NCBI RefSeq assembly: GCF_011075055.1
Contig: NC_058146.1
Span: 5,146,001 to 5,210,000 of the forward strand
Length of the DNA stretch: 64,000 nt
DNA from: Mangifera indica
Taxonomy: Eukaryota > Streptophyta > Magnoliopsida > Sapindales > Anacardiaceae
Reading direction: 5' to 3'
The notes beneath the pieces were generated by a model. It was not told where the DNA came from and searched no databases. It saw only the letters and a list, made by a program, of their open reading frames with translations. Position numbers and translations under genes: made by a program. Shown one piece after another: positions 12,713 to 24,100 of this stretch (the first letter of the stretch is position 1; each line of letters starts with the position of its first letter).

Positions 12713-13574
12713 GGCCAAAGGAATATTTCCCGTTCCCACCCAAGCTTTAGCCTATGTTCAAAAATATATTGTGACGTTTCAAAAACTCAAACACTTATTT
12801 ATGAATTAACTTATATTAGAATATTCTATTAAGAGTAAAGGTAAAATCATTATTTTATTAATAAACTTTAAAACCCTAAAATTTATATCATTTCTCCTCT
12901 TTTTTGAAAAATTGTCAATTTTCCCCTAAGATTAAGTTTTAAAAAATCACATTTTTCCCCCTAAAGTTTCAAAACCGACCTTCCATCTCCATCTGGCTAC
13001 CTTTTGTTCCTGTGACTATTGGAATCAGTCTCCAGCTATCTTCTCTTCTCAATCTTCATCATTTTTGGGTCATTGTCATCATCAAATGAACAAATCCGTT
13101 GAACGCATGAAAACCCAACCTTTGTCGTCTCTAAGACTGTGTTTATAGTGACAACACGCATCACATCCTCCATCTAGATGATAATGATTCATCATCTAGA
13201 CAAAGCCTTTATCGGAGAAAGGGCCTTCATCGCTAGAGGGAGAAAAAGAGGTATCATCATCCATCATCGACAGTAGAGAAAAAAGATGGCTCTACTAAAG
13301 GCAGTCACTAGAAAATGGAGAGAAGATTTTGAAATCTTAAGAGAGGAAATGTGATTTTTCAAAACTTAATTCTATGAGAATTTATTAGTTTTTTCAAAGT
13401 AAGGGAGGAAATGAATAACCTTTTAATGTTTTAGGTAAAATGATAATTTTACCTTTAGATTTAACTGAAAATTTAACAGAAGTTTAGAGATGAGTGAGTA
13501 TTTAGATTTTTGAAATGTTGTGGATGTGTTTTTAAAATTGAGCTAAAACATGGGTGAGAAATAGTTTTTTGGCC
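12713..13574. mobile_element. MULE-like foldback element, copy A
   Basis: This 862-bp copy begins GGCCAAAGGAATATTTCCC and ends with the inverse, GGGTGAGAAATAGTTTTTTGGCC. Flanks AATCGGATG (12704-12712) and AATTGGATA (13575-13583) agree at 7 of 9 positions, as a worn 9-bp target duplication would. The inverted arms run deep into the element with motifs such as TTTCCCCCTAAGTTT, around a less AT-rich core. It encodes no transposase. Confidence 0.75.
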
Positions 13575-13593
13575 AATTGGATAATATTTCATA

Positions 13594-14414
13594 GGCCAAA
13601 GGATCATTTCCCACCTAAAGTATGTTGTTTTTTTAAGTTTTCTCCATTTAATTTTGAAAATCTCAAATATTTACCAATGATTGGTTAAAATTAACGGTAT
13701 AAGGATAAAAACGTCATTTTATCTATAATATTAAAAATAAACTAAAATATAATCTCATTTTCTCTCATAAACTTTGGAAACTAAAAGTTTTCTCTTAATT
13801 GAAGTTTTAAAAAATATCAATTTCCCCCTAGAGTTTAATTTTCAGATTTCTGACGTCAAATTCGGTGCTATTGTCGATTGTCTCTCCCTCTTAAAGCTTC
13901 CTCTCCCTCCGACGGTCTTTGTCCATCCATTTGGATATCTGTTCGACGTCGATCTTCATCCAAAAGATGAAGAGCTTCATCTGGAAGATCAAGAACTTCG
14001 TCAAGAAAGATGAAACTCTTCATATGGGAAGACGATCATCTTCCCAGATGAAGACGACATCTTCGTCTTCATCTGAGAAGACAAAGATTAACACCAAACG
14101 GATATCCAAATGGATGGAGAGAGACTATCGGAGGGAGAAGAAGCTTCGGGAGGGAGAAATGGCTGGCAATGGCATCGGATTTGACGCTGGAGATCTGAAA
14201 ACTAAACCCTATGGGGAGACTATCATTTTTTAAAACTTATGTTGGGGAAAAACTTTTAGTTTTTAAAGTTTAGGGGGAGAAAAGAGATAAAATTTTAAAG
14301 GGTTAGAATTATGTTAATTTTAACTACTCATGGGTAAGTATTTGAGATTTTCAAAATTAAAAGGAAAATACTTGGGAAAATAACATACTTTGGGTGGGAA
14401 ATAGTCCTTTGGCC
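13594..14414. mobile_element. MULE-like foldback element, copy B, perfect 9-bp duplication
   Basis: This 821-bp copy begins GGCCAAAGGATCATTTCCCA and ends TGGGAAATAGTCCTTTGGCC. The flanks are identical: TATTTCATA at 13585-13593 and at 14415-14423. A 9-bp duplication is the hallmark of Mutator-like elements. The core (13850-14170) is palindromic, with TTTGGATATC and GATATCCAAA and with AAGCTTCCTCTCCCTCCGA and its complement facing each other. Two open frames there are by-products of that palindrome, not genes. Copies A and B are separated by only 19 bp. Confidence 0.85.
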
Positions 14415-14451
14415 TATTTCATAATAAATGTGAAACGATATTTTTGAAAAA

Positions 14452-15429
14452 GGCCAAAGGACTATTTCCCACCTAAGTTTTGATGTATTCTTAAAGTCAT
14501 ATTTATGGACCAATTGGGGTTAAATTTTTTTATTATAGTTAGAGATAAAATCATCATTTTACTAATAATATTTAAAAAGTATAAAATTTATTACATTTTT
14601 GCCCCTAAGTTTCAAAAATTAATAATTTCACTCTTATTTAAAATTTTCTAACTTTGAAAAGTCACATTTCCCCTCAAATCTTAGTGTTTTTTACGTCTCC
14701 TCTTCGGCCACCCTCTCTAGCACCGACGACCCCCCTCTTCACCCTAAACAGGTGGTCAACATACGAGAAACGATTTGTTGCAGATGAAAAGATCTTTGTG
14801 ATACCCCTAGGCGAATCCCACATCGACAAAGCACGGGAGAGATGCTGGGTCTGTGTGTGCTCTGTCTTTGGATCCCACATTGGTTAGTGGTGGGAGAATT
14901 GAATTGGTTAAATAGCCTGTGAGCTCCTTAACTGTTAAGACGCGTTTTGGGTTGCAAAGCCCAATAGCAAAACCATGATGGACTGTGTGTCCAAAGTGGA
15001 CAATATCTTGACAGTGGGCCGGGTTATTGGACCTGGGGTGTTACAATCTTCGTCTCGTCATCAAAGACGAAGAGATATACGCTAGATTGCTTTCCTTACA
15101 CTAACCATCAAATTAGGGTGGAAAGGAGAAGTCATCGACACCAGAGATGGTGGTCGAAAGGGTGAAGAAAAAATTTGAAGGGAAAATGTGACTTTTTAAA
15201 GTTAGAAAACTTTACGCAGGAGTGAAATTATTGATTTTTAAAACTTAAAGGGAAAAATATAATAAATTTATTTTTTTTAATATTATTAGTAAAATAACGA
15301 TTTTATTTTTGCCTCAATTAGAAAAATTTAACGACAGTTGACCCATAGGTTGGATTTTGAGTTTTTCAAATTATGTGAGTGTAACTTAAAAAACGTATCA
15401 AAACTTGAGTGGAAAATAGTTCTTTGGCC
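14452..15429. mobile_element. MULE-like foldback element, copy C, carrying a nested solo LTR
   Basis: This 978-bp copy begins GGCCAAAGGACTATTTCCCA and ends GTGGAAAATAGTTCTTTGGCC. Inverted arms include TTTCTAACTTTGAAAAGTCA and its partner at 15190-15215. The flanks (TTTGAAAAA and TTTTGTAAA) are not a clear duplication. It is longer than its sisters because a 249-bp solo LTR sits in its core; without that and the 5-bp duplication it would be about 724 bp. Confidence 0.75.
14797..15045. mobile_element. Solo LTR of a TRIM/SMART-type retrotransposon
   Basis: The 249-bp unit runs from TGTGATACCCC to GGGGTGTTACA and is flanked on both sides by ATCTT (14792-14796 and 15046-15050), a perfect 5-bp target duplication. 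Internal motifs such as CCCACATCGACAAAG, AAGACGCGTTTTGGG and GTGGACAATATCTTGACAGT resemble short plant LTRs that I recall from TRIM-like elements. No primer binding site or internal region follows, so it is a recombination remnant. It lies inside MULE copy C and is therefore younger than it. Confidence 0.8.
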
Positions 15430-15494
15430 TTTTGTAAATTATAAATTAATGTGACATACAAAATAGTACAATAATATGAATATCATACAAAATA

Positions 15495-16242
15495 GGCCAA
15501 AAGACTTGTTCCCACCTAAAGTTAAATGTAATCACAAATTCATATCCTCTAACTTTCAAAAAACCTAAACTCCTATTTATGAGTAAAATTCTGTTAAAAA
15601 ACTTGGTTGATATTAACGACAAAATTTTCATTTAATAAAAACTAAAGTTTTATTGCATTTTTTCCCTTAGTTTAAACATATAACAATTTTTTCTCACCCA
15701 AAGTTTGAAAAGTAGCAATTTCACCCCTAAAATTTTGAAACTATTGCCAAAGGCGGTGAAGTTCGTCATCTCTAATTGCGTTAGCTTTCCCTCTCGTCTT
15801 ATCTCTTCTTATCAACTTGTTCCCACCCACCAACGATAAAGATTTTCTCCGACGAAGATGAAATCATCTTTGTCAGAGTTTATTGCTTTAATCGATGGGT
15901 GAGAACAAGTTGACAGGGAGAGATAATTTGGTTGGGAGGATGAACACAGTCGGAAATGACGAATTTTGTCGTCTTCAGTGATGGTTTCAAATCTCTAGGA
16001 GTGAAATTATTACTTTTTAAATTTTGGATAGAAAAAAATTATTTGATTTTCAAACTGAGGAGAGAAAAATGTGATAAAACTTTAGTTTTTAAAATTATTT
16101 TATTAAATGACAGTTTTACCTTTACTTTAATTAGAAATTTTATCAGAATTTCGCTTATAGGTGAACATTTGGGTTTTTTGAAAGTTAGAGGATATAAGTT
16201 GGGGATTACACTTAACCTTAGGTGGGAACAAGTCTTTTGGCC
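15495..16242. mobile_element. MULE-like foldback element, copy D
   Basis: This 748-bp copy begins GGCCAAAAGACTTGTTCCCA and ends TGGGAACAAGTCTTTTGGCC, so the outer 20 bp are a perfect inverted repeat. Flanks TACAAAATA and TGCAAAATA agree at 8 of 9 positions. The core contains GACGAAGATG and CATCTTTGTC style inverted sequence. No transposase is encoded. Confidence 0.8.
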
Positions 16243-16299
16243 TGCAAAATAATGTATAATTTTGGGAATTTATTAAAAATAATTTCCATCAATGACAAC

Positions 16300-16868
16300 T
16301 AGGGATGGCAATAGGGAGGGGCGGCGAGGGGATCTCAATCTTCATCCCCATTTTCGTAGGGGATATCAATCCCTGTCCTCAATCCGTCCCCGCTACGGGG
16401 ATGAAAATGATTCCCCGTCCCCTCTTCGCCCCGCAAAGAAAAATCTCCTCCCCATCTCCGCGGGGAAAAATCCCCTCCCCATACCCGCAAAAATAATATA
16501 TTCTTTTTATCTTGTAAATACAATGTAAATATATTAAATAACAAAATTAAGCAAAATTAAAATTAATCTACTATTTCAAATATCATAAATATAATATATT
16601 AACTCTTTTAATATGCATAACAAAAACCTAAATAAATTTGAAAAACCTAAATAATTTAAACTATAAAAATATATTAGTATTTTAAATAAATATATTAATA
16701 TAAAGGGACGTGAATAGGGGCGGGGAGGGGACACATGTATCCCTATCCCCGGCCCGTCTCCGATTGCAGAGATTTTTTTCATCCTCGTCCCCTTCCCCAT
16801 TTCTATCAGGGAATCTCCTCCCCGTTAGGGTCGGAGCCCTTAAAGTCGGGTCCAAATTGCCATCCCTA
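16300..16868. mobile_element. hAT-type MITE with perfect 8-bp target duplication
   Basis: The 569-bp element starts TAGGGATGGCAAT and ends ATTGCCATCCCTA, a perfect terminal inverted repeat. Both sides carry ATGACAAC (16292-16299 and 16869-16876), the 8-bp duplication typical of hAT elements. Subterminal GC-rich blocks (GGGGCGGGGAGGGG type at 16310-16480 and 16710-16830) are inverted relative to each other and flank an AT-rich middle. Several open frames inside are products of the GC-rich repeats and not genes. Confidence 0.88.
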
Positions 16869-17127
16869 ATGACAACACTGTGTCATTAGCTTGAATCTGA
16901 AGAAATGCTGGTACAAATAAGTCTGAAATAAAATTTACGAACCCAAACTAATCATAATTAAAGCAAGGAGACTAAGAAATTAATATTTCGGTTAATATTA
17001 TTTGGGTCAAATCGCACCCGAAAGCCGGTGTCCACAAATCCAATACCAACTGATGCGCACGTTACACTACGACACATTTTAGCACGATCTTTTCTTGGCT
17101 TCCTGCAAACCTGTTACATTTCTCTTT

Positions 17128-17883
17128 GCCAAAAGAGTGAAATTCTAATACCTCTCTAACTTTCAAAAATTCAAAATGCATCTATAAGCAAAATTTCATT
17201 AAAAAACTCAATTGAAGTTAAGAGTAAAATATTTATCACAAAAATTTTAAAAACATAAAATTCATTATATTTTCTTTATAAGTTTTAAAAATTAACAATT
17301 TTACTCTTATTTAAAGTTTTTAAAATTTAAAAAATAACATTTTTTCCTCTCAAACTTAGGATTTTCTTCCTCCCACTTCGGTCACTAGTGATTGCGCTTT
17401 CAACCCTCATCTATAAAGAAAAGTCCGGTCATCTCTCTTTAAGCCACGACATTGTTTGGACAACGAAGGTATTATCGTCTAAACGAAGTGTCAACGATAC
17501 ATTTAGACGATTTGTTTGGATGTTGTTATCTAAATATTTTCTTCTATCTATGACTGAAGAGGGGAGAGAGAGATAAAATAGGAGGAAGAATGATTGATGG
17601 TCAAAGATGACAGGTCATTGCTAGAGAAAATAGGAAAAAACCTTAGAGTAAAATTGTTACTTTTCAAATTTAGAGAAAAATTATGAGATTTTTAATTTGA
17701 GAGGAGAAAATAGGATAAAAGTTTAGTTTTTAAAGTTTTTTTATTAAATAATAGTTTTATTTCTAAACCTAATTAAGATTATTAGTTGAAATTATCTTAT
17801 AAATAGATATTTGAATTTTTTAAAGATAAAGGATAGGATTTTGACATTTCATGATACCTTGGGTGGGAAAAAGTCCTTTGGCC
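17128..17883. mobile_element. MULE-like element, copy F, abutting the clathrin promoter
   Basis: The right end TTGGGTGGGAAAAAGTCCTTTGGCC is well preserved. The left end has decayed to GCCAAAAGAGTG. Flanks TTTCTCTTT (17119-17127) and TTTCTCTTC (17884-17892) agree at 8 of 9 positions. Internal arms show the family signature, including TTTCATTAAAAAACTCAATT and RGGAAAAATGTGATTTTT-like tracts. The right end lies 52 bp before the clathrin TATA-like box. Confidence 0.75.
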
Positions 17884-17934
17884 TTTCTCTTCTCGCTTCG
17901 CTTCTTCGTAGTGTGGCGACCGCCTTTGGTAAAA

Positions 17935-17942
17935 ATATAAAT
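17935..17942 (+). promoter_or_regulatory. TATA-like box of the clathrin heavy chain gene
   Basis: ATATAAAT lies about 200 bp before the ATG at 18140 and is followed by a pyrimidine-rich stretch (TTCATCCCTTTCCTTG), as is common at plant transcription starts. The MULE copy F ends just upstream, so little native promoter sequence remains between the two. Confidence 0.45.
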
Positions 17943-18011
17943 GAGATCTTTCATCCCTTTCCTTGATACTCTACTTCTTCCGTTTCCTCTCACTCCAGAT
18001 CTTCCTTTTAG

Positions 18012-18047
18012 ATGTTTATCGCTGCTCTAGATCTCGCAGCGATTTGA
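18012..18047 (+). promoter_or_regulatory. Possible upstream ORF in the clathrin leader
   Basis: An ATG at 18012 opens an 11-codon frame that ends TGA at 18045-18047, 92 bp before the main start. It exists only if transcription begins at the TATA-like box near 17935 and the leader is not spliced here. I infer a mild dampening of translation at most. Confidence 0.3.
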
Positions 18048-18139
18048 ATCTCGCGTGTTTGACTCGACTCGAGAAATTGAACATTAATATCAACGTAGGT
18101 CTCCGATTAGATCAATTATCTGCTTCGATCTGATCTAAT

Positions 18140-21100
18140 ATGGCGGCAGCCAACGCTCCGATCTCCATGAAGGAGGTCTTAACTGTAAGTTTGTTTCGAT
18201 ATTCATTTAGTTTTTGAGAAATTATTTTCAGTTCTATATTTCATTAGTTATTATAGCTACATAGGATTAATTTTTTAAATTTATTTTACATATTTTATCA
18301 CTCAGCCGAGTTTAAGTTTTAGTAGATCACAAGACAATTGTGTTGGTGCAGATCTGTCTGGGAGTTTGTTTAGTTACTGTTTTATATTTATATGCTTTGA
18401 AAGAGTGGAAATGTCACGTGAATTTAAAGTGTTAGAGCATTTGAGTGGTGAATTTCTCATGATCTGATGTGTGCTTGCAGTTGCCCAGTATTGGGATCAA
18501 TCCACAACATATTACCTTCACGAATGTGACTATGGAATCGGACAAGTATATTTGTGTTCGGGAAACGACGCCACAGAACAGTGTTGTGATCATCGATATG
18601 AATATGCCAATGCAGCCGTTGAGACGGCCAATCACAGCTGACTCTGCACTTATGAATCCTAACACTAGAATCCTTGCTCTGAAAGGTAGGACTTAAAAGT
18701 TTTCTTTGTTTTCTGATTTAAGTTGATTGGAATCTATGGTGGATACTGTTGTTAGATGAAGAATTTTAATACCTAGCGAGATTTTTTTTTTTTAATAATC
18801 TTTTCATTTCCTGGTTGGAAGCTTATGGATAATTTATTTGCCTTGCATGATTGTGATAGATCAATTATTTTCTGCTATGTCTTAGGTTTAAATATTATTT
18901 CAATAGAAGTACATTGTCTCTTTTGTTTATTTGATAGTCAGCTCAAATCTCAGTGATCTCTAACTGTTATACACTTATAAAATTGTTTAGCTCAAGATTC
19001 AAAAAATTATATTTATCCATGTTATTTAAGCCGATGATACATTATGAACTTAATATATGCAGTGAATATGTATAGTTTTGTTCTCTCTATAGACCTTTAA
19101 ATTCCTTCACTTTCCTTACATGTTTATTGAGTGCTAACTGGATGCTTCTTGATTTTACAACCTGATGAGTTAGGAAATTATATGAATATAATATCACAAA
19201 TAGGTGGCTCTAGTAGATTTGAAACCAAGAGGCTCTACCACTTTAGCCCAACATTGAAGGTTTTGTTCATGCTTATCCCATATAATCAATTTTTTCTTCT
19301 TTTCGAGGAGTGGGCTTATACCATGATGGGTTTTCTGCAAGAAAATAGAGAATTTGTGCCCTTAAGGTTATGTTGTCCAATTAATTAAGAACACTATTTT
19401 TCATTTTTTGAGCCTTTTAGGTTATCAAAACAGTGGTTTCCATATAAATGATGCTTCTTGTGATTTCAGATTGTGGATTTCAAGTTTGAGGTCTAACCGG
19501 TTATGATGATGATGAAATTAGTAATAATGTTGGAAATTTTATTCAATCTCCACTTTTCTTGTACTATTTGGGCATCGTGTGTATAGTTTGTTTTGATTTT
19601 GTGTCTTTTACAAGTATCTTTTGCTTGTACCCTCGGAGCCCCTTTTTACATTTTAAGTATAATTTCGTTTATTTTGTTATAAAAAAGTAAGTACATTTGG
19701 AAGGCTGATTATGTAATTTCCTAATGCGTGGAATAGAATATGTCTCTGGAAATTTTTTTAGTTTTTGAATGATTTTGCTCATTTTGAATTCTTAATGTCT
19801 TGTATTTATGTATTTTTTACATTTCCTGATCATGAATAAATTTTTTTGGTAGCTCAATTACCGGGGACCACACAAGATCACTTACAAATATTTAACATTG
19901 AGTTGAAAGCAAAAATTAAATCACACCAGATGCCAGAGCAAGTGAGACCTTTACTCTTTGAACTGATTTCATTGAATTTTATAATCTGGTCTTTGTATTT
20001 AATGTAAGATTAAAATAGTCTAAGGAGGGCCAATTACAAGTGTAGGTTGTCTTTTGGAAGTGGATTAGCCCCAAGATGTTGGGTATAGTCACTCAGACCG
20101 CAGTATATCATTGGTCCATGGAAGGTATTTTAACTTTCTTTTACCTGATGAAATAGCATGTAGCTCTACAGCTTTGGGTTTTTGCTTTTCCTAGGATATG
20201 CTTTTTTAATGCTACTAGTATACTTTTTTTTTTTTTTTAATAAATTGCTTGCTAATGTATGGTTCTCAAATAATATTCTATGCAGGTGATTCTGAGCCAG
20301 TTAAGATGTTTGATAGAACAGCTAACTTGGCCAACAATCAGATTATAAACTACAAATGTGACCCTTCTGAGAAGTGGTTGGTTTTGATTGGAATTACTCC
20401 TGGCTCAGCTGAGGTAAGTGGATACTTAATTCTATGCCCTTTGATGCCTGCTGTATGATTGTCTTATTAATTTAGGCCTGTTGTATGATGGTCTTATTAA
20501 TTTAGGGCTGTTGTATAAGGCTCTCGTTTATTTTGGCATGACGTTCATTTTAGGTTTGAAGATTATTAACAAATGCTCTTTTAAGCTTAAACTTGAGATA
20601 TCTTTGATTAAATACTGTATGGTATCAGAAGTTGAGGTAGCTGGAATATTTTATATCTTATATAGCAAGTCCACATTGGACCATCCCTTGTATCTACTGT
20701 TTTGTGAGTTGCCCTTTGTACCCTACAGGGCTTTATAGTAGTAGTTGGTTCGTGTCTCTATTTAAAAGAAAAAAAAAATAGAAAGACAGAATTAACCTTG
20801 TTCAAACATCAGTAATGATTCTATGATGTGTCTTAATCACCTACGCTCTTCAGAAGTGCTTAGATTTGGCTCTTAAGTCTGCAAATGCTTCAATTTTTAT
20901 TTATAGTTTTTCGTTTTCAGTTTCATAATAGTTTAAGTCATTGTACTTTCATGTAACATTATTTTTAAAACAGTTATGGTGTTCTAATTTTGATTTCCTT
21001 GTTCTACCATGTCTATAGAGGCCACAATTGGTTAAAGGGAACATGCAACTTTTCTCTGTGGATCAGCAGCGTAGCCAAGCACTTGAAGCACATGCTGCAT

Positions 21101-24100
21101 CATTTGCCCAATTTAAGGTGTGGCGGCTCCCCTCAGTATAATTTTCCTCTTACCTTTGGTCTTATACGATTGCTCTGTTACATCATGGTTGTTTGTTTGT
21201 CTGGAGCAGGTTCCAGGGAATGAGAATCCTTCTATTCTTATTTCCTTTGCCACCAAGTCTCTCAATGCTGGTCAAGTCACATCAAAGCTGCATGTTATTG
21301 AGCTTGGTGCCCAGCCAGGTCAACTTTCGTTTCTGTGTTTTACTTCATCTGTTTTATCTTTAAAGGGGAAAATTGTGAGACTTGTCAGGCATGGCGAAAA
21401 ATTTTGGAGCCATGCGTAATTTAAAGAACATTACCACTGACTAATTTGAAAGCTCTGTTAATTGGAAATTGGTAATAGTGTTTGGTAAGTTCACAAAGAA
21501 ATTGCATAAAATGGACTGCTTTCAGGGTTAAAGAAATGAATTTGGATATAAAAAATTTATCTGTATTACTTCCTCTGCTTTGCTGAAATTTTTTTTGACT
21601 GCTGAGTCAGAATATTTGTAATGTTTGGATTGTCGAGGTTTAGAATTTTGGTTGCAAGTTTGAAATTATGAGGTCTGTAGGAAGTTCTATAATATTACCT
21701 CAATGATTTTCCAGGGAAGCAGGGAATTGTTGATCATTATAAATAACCTTTAATGGATTCATTCTTCCGTTTATAATTATTCTTTCTTTACATTGAAGCA
21801 TTATATTTTTCTTTGACATTAAAAATCTGTTGACAGGAAGGCCAGCTTTTACAAAGAAACAGGCAGATCTTTTCTTTCCCCCTGATTTTGCTGATGACTT
21901 TCCAGTGGCAATGCAGGTATAAGTCTTGCTGTTTTTTTAACCATTTTTTAAGTAATTGCAGTATATGTACTTACTCTTTAATTTGGTTTTGGCAGATATC
22001 CCACAAGTACAGTTTGATATACGTTATCACCAAGCTTGGACTACTGTTTGTATATGATTTGGAGACTGCTGCTGCTGTATACAGAAATAGAATTAGTCCT
22101 GATCCAATATTTCTGACAGCCGAAGCTTCATCTGTGGGTGGTTTTTATGCCATCAATAGGCGAGGCCAGGTGTTGCTTGCTACTGTGAATGAAGCAACAA
22201 TAGTACCTTTTGTTAGTGGCCAAGTATGTAGATAAGCATGGTTTGTTTTTATAGCATCAATTAATATGGAAACATTGTTCACAGAGTTTATGTTATTATT
22301 TGTTCCAGTTAAATAATTTGGAACTCGCTGTCAATCTCGCTAAAAGGGGAAACCTTCCTGGTGCGGAGAATCTGGTAATTGAATTTTTTTATTAGTCATT
22401 TATTATATCAAGATTATATCTAGGGAACTGGGATGAGTTCTTTTGACATAGTGTGCCTGTTATTCTCTATGTATTCTCTATGCCTGTTATAGTTCATGTG
22501 TATGTTATTAAACAATCCCATGTATTGTTTCCTTGTTATATGAGACACTCTAAGCAGGGCAATTTGTCGTACATTTCTACAGTTAATTAAACCAATTTCT
22601 TGTTATATTTTGCTGAAAATGTTATATAAAACTTCAATCTAGTATGTTATATGTCTCTTATAAGAGGGTGAAAATTTTTTCAGGCTACTTCCAGAACATA
22701 GCAGAAGAAAAAGAAATCATTTTTCATTGATTCAAATTATTATCTATAGAACTGGTCATTTTTACTCCATTTCATGTATGTATATCTATGCCTGTGTGCA
22801 TGATTTTTTTTCATCATTGATCTAATGGCTGTATGCTGGAGTTGGTCTCACTGACTTAGTTAAAGATATTGGATATAATGACCAACTGTTAATGTATGAT
22901 TGATATGTAAAGATGTTTTTACAGGTTGACATCTGTCCATTTGATTTATTATAATTTTTGTATAATAATTAGTTGTTGACTTGCCACCTTGGAATTTTCA
23001 GGTTGTGCAGCGATTCCAAGAGTTGTTTTCACAAACAAAGTATAAAGAGGCTGCTGAACTTGCTGCAGAGTCTCCTCAGGGACTACTCCGCACACCTGAC
23101 ACAGTGGCCAAATTTCAGGTTTTCTCTCTGTTGATCCAATTTATGTATTTCCTGTATTGTTAAAATTGAGTTTGTGAGCTTAAAACTGTGCTAGATGAAT
23201 TGAAATAACATGAATTTATACGATTGGTTACATTTTCTATCTTCATAATTGCAGAGTGTTCCTGTGCAAGCTGGACAGACACCACCTTTGTTGCAGTACT
23301 TTGGGACACTTTTAACAAGAGGAAAGCTCAATGCATTCGAGTCATTGGAATTATCTCGTCTTGTTGTGAACCAGAACAAAAAGAATCTTCTGGAGAACTG
23401 GTTGGCTGAGGACAAGTTGGAGTGCAGTGAGGAACTTGGAGACCTTGTGAAGGTTTGTTGCAATTTGCAAATACAATTATAACCACTAATGCAACAACAA
23501 ATGCAAATATAATGTTGTTATAAGTTAATTACAACAATGGTGGGATTCTAATATCGTACTGCTTGATCAATTTAGCTCTTTTACAATAATTGCCTAAATT
23601 AAAAGCATAAGTTGATAGATTAGGTCCCAACAACTGTATTTAAACTCTAAAACAGCTTCTATGAATTTATTGATCTTTAAAATAGTTATTGTTCTGTTTT
23701 TATGGCAGACTGTGGATAATGATCTTGCATTGAAAATATATATAAAAGCTAGAGCAACCCCAAAAGTTGTTGCTGCTTTTGCAGAACGTAGAGAGTTTGA
23801 CAAAATTCTCATTTACTCGAAGCAGGTAAGCTACATGCCTATTATATTATTGATTCCGACCTTCTCCCCCTGGAATCACATGGTCTTAGTGGATTTATTA
23901 TTTACATTGTGTTTTAGGTTGGGTATACGCCTGACTATTTGTTTCTTCTCCAAACAATTCTCCGTACAGATCCCCAGGTATGTTAAAGTATTTGAAGGTT
24001 GAAGCTTATCAATTGAAACATTTAATTCTTCTATATATGATAAAATTTTGTAATTTAAAATTTGTGAGATTCTCCCTCCCCGTTACTTTGTGGAATCTTA

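Noticed and set aside
13774..14233. Two overlapping open frames with Ser/Lys-rich translation
   Set aside because: They lie wholly in the palindromic core of MULE copy B and reflect its inverted repeat.
16292..16544. Open frames on both strands rich in Pro, Arg and Gly
   Set aside because: They fall inside the GC-rich subterminal repeat of the hAT MITE and have no protein similarity that I know.
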